Assembly (NCBI RefSeq): GCF_014529535.1
Contig: NW_023503941.1
Coordinates: 5,082,942 to 5,146,941 of the forward strand
Direction of reading: 5' to 3'
Length of the DNA stretch: 64,000 nucleotides
Source: Bradysia coprophila
Taxonomy: Eukaryota; Arthropoda; Insecta; Diptera; Sciaridae
Shown in pieces: positions 1-10,428 of this stretch (positions are counted from its first letter, which is position 1; each line of letters starts with the position of its first letter). The position numbers and the translations under genes are program-made. The notes beneath the pieces were generated by a model. It had not been told where the DNA came from. It ran no database searches and saw only the letters and a program-made list of their open reading frames with translations.

Positions 1-2442
1 TGTTCTCGTCTATGGCAAACTTTCGTGATACACTTGACCCATAAAAAACTTTCAATTTTTTATACCCACAAAATTCATGCAAAAAGTAAACAAATTTCGC
101 TGCTTATCGGCCCATGCGTGCATTTTGTTCCGACAACAAACTGTTTTACATTTATGTTTGTTCGACTAAATTGGTAAAAACCGCATTCATATCACCCATT
201 ACTATCTGTTCATTATTCATTGTTCCACTGTTTAGGACACTTTCGTATGATAAATTATTCCATTTTACATGGAAGCACGTCATTCAAATTATCCGTCCCA
301 TTCCGTATTCATTACCCCTTTCCCCATTCAACCCACCGACCAATGCAATGTATACAACATTTATGTATATACCTACCTCGGAACTGTTCGATAAATTTCC
401 ATAAATTTATCCTTCAGAAAATCTGAACCGTCCAGTTGTTTCGATGAATTTCAATAGATCACATCGCCGTCGTCGGTGTCATATTGACTCAATAATAAAA
501 TTCGTTTTGCTTGTCGTCTGTAAATACCGCAAGTGAACCGAATCGCATTTTCTGCTAAGCCGGGCGATTGTTGTCTTTTTCGGACAACGGGGATCTCTTG
601 ATCTCTTGATTGTCAATTGGTGGAAAACGAAAATTAATCTTCAAGTGACTCAAAAGTGAAAAATTTAATCGATTTTATTGACTGAATTTCTGATGATTTC
701 TGGCTACATATTTTTGTGAATGAAATATTGTTACAGTTACTGGTACTGTGTTGATATGGAAAACGCTAGTGCGATGTTCGTTATTTGTGTATGAAACCTA
801 TAATGGTAACCAATGGTAACGATTGATCCACAACGGAATATTTGTGGAATTTCTGATTGAATTGTTATTGTTACCAATATTTGTTTGGTATGTTGGACCC
901 GCAATGGAAAATTTGTTCGTCATTTTGCCGCCTTGTTTTGACGAATCTTATATGTGGGGGAGGGGGTGGACGGAAAATCTGTTCTCATTAATGAGAGACC
1001 TGCTGCATTATTGCAATTGTATTAGGACAGGTGTGAAACGCACAGTTTTATTTACCGAGCAAGAAATCCATATGTTTTGGAGGATGGATTGTTTACTATG
1101 GAACATTTCTTTTATCATGGAACCATTATAAGAATTACTTTACGTCTAAGGTTTACGTAAATCAACGAAATTGTCGCATCATACATTTTTGGTACTACCA
1201 CCTTCACCACCAGTATATGCGTCGCACATTTGAGTTATAGATTCAATCATTTTCATCAATTTCGACCCTAGAAAATAGTATAAAACGTCACAATCTGTTA
1301 GAAACAAACATCATCACGTGCGTCATCGTAAGCTTATCATTTAACTCTTTTGTTATCAAAATTTTGAAAAGACCGACGTTTGTTTCTTACACTTATTCTC
1401 TTCCAAAATATGTGAATTTCTTGCTTGGGACTAAACCCAATCTAAACCTATCTTGCCCGTTTCTCTTCTATGTATTAATTGAAAAGTATAAGCTGAAGGC
1501 AAGTTGCGACCAATCAACACACTAATCGTCTTTTCCGCCTCTTTATACATTCATTCCTGGACCCAATACCACACAGGGGTTAGAAGTTTGAATTTTGGCC
1601 AACCGTTCATTCTTCATTCATTCGTCGTTTCATTCTTCCTTCGTTGTTTCAGCGTCGGTTCTCATAAAGCTCCAACAAAAATTCTAAATTCACGCTAACA
1701 ACAACAGAAAACAACAAAAAGGCCAAATTTTAGGTCCAAGTAAAGTCAGATTCGCGTAAAAACGAAAACTAGAACAAATCGTCCGAGTCTTTTCTTTCCC
1801 TAGAGTACCTAAAAACACCGTTTCGTCCCGCTAGTTTCAATAACTAGCCACTGGTCAGTTCGTATTTAATTTTAAGAACATTTGGGCTAAATGATTTAGC
1901 TGTTTGTTCCTTTAACATACATTTCTGACAAAGTAGGAGGCTTCCTGTTGTGGGACAGATTTAAATGAAAAGTCACGTTCAAACCAGGTGTAAAAATTCA
2001 AAATATGTTAAATGGAGTGAAAGATAAAGAAAACAAAGAAGCTACCTGTCTCGTTTTGTTCGAATACTTATAGAAGTATTTTTCGGTGAAATCTAAGCAG
2101 AAAACTCTTGTCAACGTTTGTTCTGAAATTTGCTTTAACGACTACACTATGCGGGAGTTTATAATGTTCCCTGCAATTCGTTTGACGATATATACATCGG
2201 CGAATCAAAAAATAGTATGAAAATGATGTAGAAGATCACAAAGGCCGACGTTACGAATACAATAAATTGAAGAAGGTTTGGCCATTCAAGTACAAAAAAG
2301 GTCCATTAATTAACGTCGACCATCGATATAATATTAGGTAGATAGTAGATAAGTAAATGTCAAAGCAACTTTATGCGGAAACATCACATGGATGTATGTG
2401 TAACGTAACTTACGTTTTGAGAAAGCGCGCAAAATATTGTCA
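1..2442. other. Intergenic stretch, no gene recognised
   Basis: AT-rich sequence with only short open frames of about 60-100 codons. None has a recognisable domain, splice-linked neighbours or convincing composition. The longest, near 823-1131, lacks an ATG at its start and reads like chance sequence. I see no tRNA or other RNA gene here. Confidence 0.5.
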
Positions 2443-2701
2443 TAAAGTCGGAGCATTATAATTTGATCGATTCTACTCATTTAATTCAGTTTTAAATAAT
2501 TGTAGTTTTCGAAGAAATCATTTCGAAAACATTACAGTATAAAAGCTTAGACACGTGCATTTGAACGGATTACACGCAGGTATACCGCTCTAATGCGCAT
2601 GTGTAAGCTTTTATACTGTAATGTTTTTGAAATGATTACTTCGAAAACTACAATTATTTAAAAATGAATAGAATCGATCAAATTATAATGCTTCAACTTT
2701 A
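2443..2701. mobile_element. Mariner-like MITE (perfect-ended palindrome)
   Basis: The left arm (from 2443) and right arm (to 2701) are inverted copies of each other over roughly 100 bp, joined by a short unique centre that includes about 2552-2603. The ends read TAAAGTYGRAGCATTATAAT in both arms. A TA at each edge is compatible with a Tc1/mariner TA target duplication. There is no transposase, so this would be a non-autonomous element. The family assignment is inference from the TA edges only. Confidence 0.6.
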
Positions 2702-2859
2702 CAAATATTTGAAAATAATTGAAACTCTGCATTTCTCAATTTCCTTTTTCTCTTCGTTTTGTGTTGTGATTCGTATTTTTTGCACTTGTATGTGTGCTAC
2801 ATTTCCGAAATTTCGTTCTTCTTGTCTCATTATCTACAGTATATTATATCGATGACGTC

Positions 2860-3070
2860 GACAGAGGTCTTATTCTCAGCAATGCATGGATACCAACAAT
2901 ACCGAAACTAGCAGATATCACACAGCCACCAATACAAATTCAACAAATAACATAGCCACACACACAATATAACAAATCAAGTGAAGAAACCAAATACAAT
3001 ATATATTAGTTCCCTGACAAAGTCTACTGATTGTAGTCGAAAGCTTGGAGAAATAAATTAAATTAAATTC
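2860..3070 (+). mobile_element. Possible 3' tail of a retroelement
   Basis: An A- and C-rich stretch ends in a segment around 3013-3066 with AGTCGAAAGCTTGGAGAAATAAAT followed by short AAATT iterations. That arrangement resembles the 3' untranslated tail of a non-LTR or Penelope-like retroelement. There is no coding remnant, so the class is a guess. Confidence 0.25.
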
Positions 3071-3189
3071 TAAAACCACGCATTCCAATTATTACACAAT
3101 GAAGTAAAGTAGCTGTGATATTTCCACAACTTTGTGAAAGAGCAAAACTATCTCTAGCGCCGAAGCTGAGAGCCTTGGAAAATTTTTAT

Positions 3190-3270
3190 TCATTTTCATA
3201 AACCTAAATTTGTATCTGAATATGAAACAAATTCCACCCATGGAGTGGCTTCAGTGGCTTCTATTATTAA
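3190..3270. repeat. Dispersed repeat fragment (also near 34.1-34.2 kb)
   Basis: The segment with AACAAATTCCACCCATGGAG around 3226-3246 recurs in inverted orientation at about 34150-34210. The adjoining part of the 34.1-kb copy (GGCCTGATTCAGGAGAAAC) also occurs at about 5852-5872. These look like pieces of one dispersed element of unknown class. Confidence 0.5.
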
Positions 3271-3499
3271 CAAAAGTTATCCTAATCTATTGTTGACAAA
3301 GTGTTGAATTGCTTTGACTTGATCAAAATTGTTGAAAAAATTTCTTTTATTCAACGAAGTACGAAGCGCGAACGAAACGTGTTACCGTTTACGATTCCTG
3401 ACGAAACGTTTTACCGTTTACAATCATAGAGCGGACGAACAACAGGACAAAACAATGCTGATTTCGGCGTATCACGCCATCATCAGTGCACCTACACGG

Positions 3500-5310
3500 A
3501 AAATTCGGCAAATTCGACATTTGTTGTGTGCTGCATATATTTGCTGCAGACTGAATAATGTTCCCGTGTGTTGTATTACAATAAACATGTAATATGAATA
3601 TTTTCAAAATATAGTTCCGGCAACAATATTATTCAGCTCGTAGGAATATTGTGAGGTTCCCAGGTATATATTTGCTGTGTGCTGAATTATATCTTCAAAT
3701 TAGGTGTGGGATGTATTACTTAACTTTACCTGCATGCCGAATATTGACTAAATGGTACTATCGAACTATACCTGCATGCTGAATATTGACTAAATGAATA
3801 AAGTCGTCTGTATTTAGAATGGACTATGCAACAATAAATTTATTGTTTTAATGAAATAAAAGGAAGATCTCAAGAACATACGCATAAAGATGATTATCAA
3901 ATCTAATTTTATTCCTTCATTTAAAGTTGTTTCTATTTTTACCGAATTAATATGCAATGATAATGTTACATTTATGTATTACAATAGAAATTTTGACGAA
4001 CGAACTTTTAAATCCATTTTCGGTGTTAAAGGCTTTTGAAATGTTAACAGAAATAGTTGGTGGTATAGATCAGTGTCAAATAGCGGTATCTTCTCTCAAA
4101 ATGTGTCAAATGAGTTGTCAATTTCACAAAGCTAACCTCAAAAGATGTTTCGTTCACAAAGCCGCCGCTTGAAATGTATGAAAATTTATGTGGCGTCTTA
4201 CCATCCAATACTTTTTTTGTTCGATTTGCGGTTAGCTTTGTGAAATTGACAACTTATTTGACAGCTCAAACGACATTGACAATGATCTATTCAGCAATAA
4301 ATGATGGAATTTGTTTATGTACTGTCCGTTTGACAAGAGGATCGCCACGGTTCAGCAGGGGGTTTTGAACATTTGTTTTTTACACGTTCGCACACGTGCT
4401 CTTGTCAGATTCAAGATTCTTTTTACGAAGGTTACGCTGATTATACTTTGTGAAAAAGGCCAATACCTTGCAAATATGTCACATCTTGGACAGAATTTGA
4501 CACTGCAATATCTGCAACATGAAAAAACTAAATGTTCGAAACCCCCTGAAACCCCGTGCTTCCACCTACGTAATATACACAAACTAGGTGAGCCAATCTT
4601 AATTTATTAATTCGCGTAATAGATGCTCACTATTAATGTGAACAGTTTTTTTGTAGAACGATTGAAAAAACCTCTAATTCAGAACCAGGCTCAGAATTAA
4701 AATAATAATATCCGATGACATTGCTTAGTGGGGAGAACTACTACATTTCATAGAAAATAAATTCAATTAAATGTTGTTGCATAACCCATTCTAAATACGG
4801 ACGACTTTATTCATTTAGTCAATATTCAGCATGCAGGTATAAATATGCCTGTGTGCTGCATAAAGCAAAGTAACAACGGTTCGAAATAAGACTGCCACTA
4901 TATGCAAGCAGTATAGCAGCAGTGGTAAAGTCGTTGGCAGTCAGAAACTGAGGTTAAGCATCGATGGTCGCGGTCCGTACTTGGGTGGGTGACCGGAAAA
5001 AACGTAAGCAAAAAAAAAATCTGTTAGCAATTTAATATGATGAATTTAAATATAAATCTACGGCTAATAACAAATAATAATAATAAAATTGAAAAAAAAA
5101 AAAATTTGAAAAAGTTTTTTTGTTTATTTTTTGCTAACGCAAATAAAATTGATAAAGTTAATTAAATCAATTTCTTCTATTAAACGATAAATTAGGTTGT
5201 TTATTGAATTGAAAAAAATGGCGTTATTTTATATTATAAAACAGGCATACAGCTAAGACCTGCACGCTGAAAAATAATATCCAGCACACAACAACAATAT
5301 TCATTAGGCG
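3500..5310. repeat. Inverted-repeat element or nested repeats around 3.5-5.3 kb
   Basis: The sequence at 3765-3850 (GCTGAATATTGACTAAATGA, then a stretch reading ATAAAGTCGTC) is repeated in inverted orientation at about 4757-4870. A second inverted pair, centred on TTTGTGAAATTGACAACT, lies at about 4110-4135 and 4225-4255. The whole block looks like a non-autonomous DNA element with nested copies. The outer ends around 3500 and 5310 share ATAT/CAGCACAC-type sequence only loosely, so the borders are uncertain. Confidence 0.45.
4940..4998 (+). ncRNA. 5S rRNA-derived segment (SINE3 head or 5S pseudogene)
   Basis: About 50 bases match the middle of eukaryotic 5S rRNA. GAGGTTAAGCATCGATGGTC corresponds to the region with the A-box-like internal control, and GTACTTGGGTGGGTGACCGG corresponds to the intermediate element and C box. 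The first third of 5S rRNA (the GCC...ATACCA part) and the 3' end are missing, so this is not a working 5S gene. It is followed by an A-rich and AT-rich stretch from about 5010, as expected of a 5S-headed SINE. The match is from memory of the 5S consensus. Confidence 0.6.
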
Positions 5311-5319
5311 GGCATTGTA

Positions 5320-6390
5320 TGATCCTCAGATCAATATGCAGCACACAACTAATGTTCTATAATCGTGAAGCTGTTCCCGATTTCTTCGTCTGGGGTGCAT
5401 ATATGAGTTTTCCGTGTATGTCTGACTATGTGCATATCAGCACGACACAAACTGAAGTGAGCAATCGCTTCAATTGTACGAGCATTATATACACTTTTCA
5501 GTCATTTGTTAAAACTCTTTGTTTTTTGTGCTATATCTCTCACATACAGCTTTTGTGGATCTCTCACATCCGACAATTTGTTTTTTGGTAATAAATAAAT
5601 TGTCACTAAAACCGAGCATAGTATGGCAGCAGTGGCGCCACCCACAGCTGCGATGCCAAACTTCAAAAAGCATCGATACAATTATTAATAAACTTGTGTC
5701 AATGTTGAATTACTGACCAAGCAATACAACAATTTTATTAATAATCCTAATATGTTGATTGTTGTTTTTCTCAATTTTTCGATCCAATGTTTGTAAACAA
5801 TAAAACACGAAAACACGAAATCCTAATCTATTTAACCATAACCATGTAAACTGGCCTGATTCAGGAGAAACTGTCATTTAAGATAATCGTGACCACCCAA
5901 TTAGAATATCTTGAAATTGTCAACAATGTGTGGCAACGTATAAAAAACAAAATTCAAAACCCACCAGAAACCGGTGGCGATCCACTTGTCAACGGAAAAT
6001 ACATAAACAAATTCCTTAATCTATTGTCTTCTATCAATTTCTTATCTTTGCACAATTTAATGTTTGCCCAATTATTTGCAACTCGACCGGGTGATTTGTT
6101 TGATGCGTCCCAAACCATTGACTGACCGTAATTTACGTGATGGCGCTCATATGTGATATGTATAGATTGTGGAAATTGTTATAGTCACTACCGCAAAAAT
6201 CAGCGATGGCACTGCCTTCGAGTCGGTCTTTGGAGATACGAAATTTAAAAATCAAAATCATTTGTTAGGAAATTTAATTTTCGATCACATTGTCCATGAA
6301 AATATTGTTCGGTGAAGTGACAAATGTGACCGACTTGCCGACAGCGTCAATCATTGAGATTCCTGTGAAATATTGCTCAAATCCACAATC
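5320..6390. other. Intergenic stretch, no gene recognised
   Basis: Contains short frames only. The one at 5889-6125 (78 codons) has protein-like composition, but lacks an ATG (it starts with GTG) and has no family I recognise. A related scrap (AAAAACAAAAATCAAAACCCAC) occurs near 11935, which suggests this is part of a dispersed repeat. Confidence 0.35.
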
Positions 6391-6517
6391 TATTAACATT
6401 GCCTAGTCACGAGGTTACAAATTTTTATTTTGATGAGTGGGAATACAGCGCTCGCCTTTTGGCTTCGGGTCATAACGTCCCTCATCAAAATAAAAATTTG
6501 GAAATTCGGACATACAG

Positions 6518-7702
6518 TGAGTAAATCTCTAAAATGTTTGATTTCAGTATATTTAGCTAATCCTTCTGTCACATCTTTTGACAGCTTTTTACGTTTTAGT
6601 ACGTTTTCTCTCCCAGCAGCAAAAACCCTATCCCAGCAAAAAAAGAAACTATATCGAATGCCGCAAATGCATTTGAAAACGAACATTCGGTGAAATAATT
6701 TTTTATCACACCAAATATTTATCATTTCATACAAATATGTTCATCTTTATAATAACATCGGTGAAAAAGAAACCTAATTTTGTCATGCAAAAATATAGAT
6801 AAAAATTGACAAAATTGCCGACCACAAAAATATGTCGTCGATTCTCATGCATTTTTTATGCATAGCAAAAGAAGACAGGATCAAGCAACGTAATATTTTG
6901 TCTCACATAAAAGTTCAACTTTCTTGTAAGACAAATATTACGTTGCTTGTTCCTGTCTTCTTTTGCTATGCATAAAAAATGCATATAAATCGACAACATA
7001 TTTTTGAGGTTGATAAATCTGTCAATTTTACTTTTGTTTTCGAGATCTCAAAATTGTTTCTTCCCCCGAAGTAATCCATGAATTGCATTCAATGCAACTT
7101 TTTCTCAATGCAAAAAGAATTGAATACAGACGATTCATGGATTACTTCGGGGGAAGAAACAATTTTGAGATCTCGAAAACAAAAGTAAAATTGACAGATT
7201 TATCAACCTCAAAAATATGTCGTCGATTCTCATGCATTTTTATGCATAGCAAAAGAAGACAGGATCAAGCAACGTAATATTTGTCTTACAAGTAAGTTGA
7301 ACTTTTATGTGAGACAAAATATTACGTAGCTTGATCCTGTCTTCTTTTGCTATGCATAAAAAATGCATGAGAATCGACGACATATTTTTGTGGTCGGCAA
7401 TTTTGTCAATTTTTATCTATATTTTTGCATGACAAAATTAGGTTTTTTTTTCACCGATGTTATTATAAAGATAAACATATTTGTATAAAATGATAAACAT
7501 TTAGTGTGATAAAAAAGTATTTCACCGAATGTTCGTTTTTAAATGCATTTGCGGCATTCGATATAGTTTCTTTTTTTGCTGGGATTGGGTTTTTGCTACT
7601 GGGAGAGAAAACGTACTAAAACGTAAAAAGCTGTCAAAAGATGTGACAGAAGGATTAGCTAAATATACTGAAATCAAACATTTTAGAGATTTACTCACCG
7701 TA
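6518..7702. mobile_element. 1.2-kb fold-back palindrome with nested hairpins
   Basis: The left arm starting GTGAGTAAATCTCTAAAATG at about 6518 is mirrored by the right arm ending near 7702. Arm identity is high over about 550 bp per side. Inside each arm lies a second hairpin (about 6830-6990 and 7215-7385) built on AAGAAGACAGGATCAAGCAA and its complement. The centre of symmetry is near 7085-7110. Because the arms mirror each other, the same open frame of about 60-110 codons appears on both strands; these are not genes. Non-autonomous fold-back DNA transposon is the likely class. Confidence 0.7.
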
Positions 7703-8035
7703 ATCAATCTACTATTAAATGTTCGATGGAATCAACATTTTTTCTTCGAAACTAATGCCTGAAATTTAAGGTCTTTATTTTACGAAGAAACCTCACCTGT
7801 TTGAAATCTGCCAGGTCAAGTTTCAAGTTGACCCGAAATTTTTAGAAATTTTCATACAGATAGTCTGGTCAACGCACTCTAAGAACAGTATAAGGAACTG
7901 ATTGTATGAACTGTCATTTGGCGTCTTTTGTATGGGACATTCGTAACGCAGTGGCATTATACCAACATAAAAGACTGAATTTGAATGAGAATTTTCGACT
8001 ACTGCGTCGTATTATTTGAATTCCGTTCTTTTCAA

Positions 8036-8700
8036 AGTATATAAACACTGAAGGTAATGCAGACCCTCAACGGATCAGAGAAATTACGGATCCAAACTTT
8101 CAGGTGAATTCATTTTCGTATGTTGTCGAACTTAGTCTTGTGCAACATGACGGCGCAAAATACTTCCAATTCACCACTTAATACAACTTGACGCAAACGA
8201 ATTTTAAATGTGTGCAACATAACGTCGCTAAATCGTTCCAAATTCACCACTAGATGCAACTTGACGCAAACGAATTCAATACTTGCGTAACATGACGGAG
8301 CTAAAATTCACCAGAAAGTTTGGATCCGTGTGTAACTGCGGATTTGCATTACCTACAGTGTGTATATACTTTGGTTACACACGGATCCAAACTTTCTGGT
8401 GAATTTTAGCTCCGTCATGTTACACAAGTATTGAATTCGTTTGCGTCAAGTTGCATCTAGTGGTGAATTTGGAACGATTTAGCGACGTTATGTTGCACAC
8501 ATTTAAAATTCGTTTGCGTCAAGTTGTATTAAGTGGTGAATTGGAAGTATTTTGCGCCGTCATGTTGCACAAGACTAAGTTCGACAACATACGAAAATGA
8601 ATTCACCTGAAAGTTTGGATCCGTAATTTCTCTGATCCGTTGAGGGTCTGCATTACCTTCAGTGTTTATATACTTTGTGTGTAACTGCGGATTTGCATTA
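8036..8700. mobile_element. Fold-back element, TATATAAACACTGAAGG family
   Basis: Two arms of about 300 bp (about 8039-8335 and 8374-8665) are near-perfect inverted copies. Each has internal subrepeats built on TTCACCACT...CAACTTGACGCAAACGAATT. The outer terminus CCAAAGTATATAAACACTGA is repeated at 8660-8725, and degenerate copies of it occur at about 10558, 11500 and 24303. It has no coding capacity beyond mirrored frames. Confidence 0.7.
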
Positions 8701-8729
8701 CCTTCAGTGTGTATATACTTTGGTTCTTT

Positions 8730-10428
8730 TGCCTGTTCTTGGAATGCGTTGGTCAGATCAAAGTTTATCAAATCAGTTTTAGGTTTATCGAGACTCCAAC
8801 CTTTGGTCACACAGAGAATGTCCAAGAAGGATGTTCTGGTCTCGTTGTCAAAGTCGACTTCACTTGATCTGATACTAATCGATCCCTACAAAAAATATAG
8901 AAATCAATTCTCTAATGTCTCCCGTGTCACTAACCCAAAATAACCTTAATGTGTAAGCTGTCTTACGACACCATTGTAACCTTTTAAGAAATGTTCATGC
9001 CACTGATGGCTCATGATATCCATTGTCGATTATTATTGTAACTATTGGTCAATCTAAAACAATGTGTTCGTGCGCTGACCTTGCCCTTTCTGAACGTTAA
9101 TTCACATGAATCAAAATTGTAGCGTGACCTTTTTTCATGACACACAAAAAATATTCGGATTTGTGTGTTACACCCACCCTACCAGCAATTGTATGTGGTT
9201 ATTAGTTTCAATCATTCGTTATAGTGTAAATGTAAAAGGGTTGTTAGTTAGTCCATATGTGAACGGTGAACCCTTAAGTGGTCTGGAAATCGTATCGATT
9301 TTAATGAGCGTGTTCGATTGAATCATCGACACAAATGAGAAACTCGATCGTTTCAGAGAGGTGCGGGAAAACGGGAAAAGTTGGAAAATATGCAATTCTG
9401 CTTGTTTTATCACCAATGGTTGTACAAACACGATTTTCGTAAAAACTAAATATTTTGTTTCGTCTCGTCAATACCTTTCATTCGACATATCAGACGCTAT
9501 TGTTTGAGCGAAAACATCCAGAAATGTGCTTGAAAAACTTGTGAAAGACAGGCGACACAAAACGGAGGTAATCAACGTAGGAAAACACCGGGAAACAGGC
9601 ACATTTTTTAGGAAAATCTGGTTTGTAGGTATTGGTCTGTAGGTAATATCAATAAAGCAAACGAAACTGCATATTTTCCTGCTTTTCCTGTTTTCCCGCA
9701 CCCCATTGTATGGGGAAAGTGTGATCGATCCCATCGAGTATTGAAGTTACGTATCCACTTTATATCCACCCAGAATTGATATTTAAATATTCAGCAGGCG
9801 CAATTAAACGTAATGCGAACTCCGTTTTTAATAATTGTAGGGTCAGGGTGTTCTTGCTCGCAGTAATTAATTCATGGCCGTTGCATATTCATATCTCTAG
9901 GTACTTTTATGTCGATGGTCATAGAACAGCAAATGGCTGGTTTTGTAAATCAACTGCTTTTCGGTGTATGAAACGATTTGTGCATATATATGAGAAGCGG
10001 AGGGGTGGTATTAAATGGCGTGACTAGACTGAAAATTTACTTAATTGTTCTGTTACGCAACGCAATACAGACGAGAATGGTCAAAAGATTTTCCATTGCG
10101 TCGATTTAATGAATAGAATCAACATGTAAAGTGTTCAGTAATTATAAATCAAATAACTGACCGAACATTTATACGTCTGGACTTTCCAAGGTGGTGACAT
10201 AACCACCGAACATGCGATGGTATAATAATTCATTTAATCAGAATTTCCCCCAAAAAGAATTTTATCCACAAATTCACACTTCTACCGTTGCGATAGTTTC
10301 CATAATATCAATTTGAAAGTACATAGGTTTCAGTTCGCAGAATTAACTCCGTTTGTTTTGTTGTGATTTGATTGAGTCAAACTAGGGGAATAGTCACATT
10401 TTAAGAGCACAGTTGATAAATTGTAACA
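8730..10428. other. Upstream region of the kinesin gene, no gene recognised
   Basis: No supported gene. Short frames at 9106-9321, 9468-9734 and 9776-10027 have no recognisable domain. The kinesin start lies at 10429, so the last few hundred bases presumably contain its promoter and 5' UTR. I see no clear TATA box, which is common for a broadly expressed gene. Confidence 0.4.

Noticed and set aside
823..1131. 102-codon frame near the left edge
   Set aside because: No ATG at its start, no recognised domain, no splice partner; composition reflects local TGG/ATG-rich sequence.
6393..7762. Matching ORFs of 61-113 codons on both strands
   Set aside because: The same sequence read in the two arms of a palindrome; no start context, domain or splice support.
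8529..8943. 98-codon - strand and 93-codon + strand frames
   Set aside because: They run over the fold-back element and contain its repeat motifs (YINTEGNADPQ); not genes.
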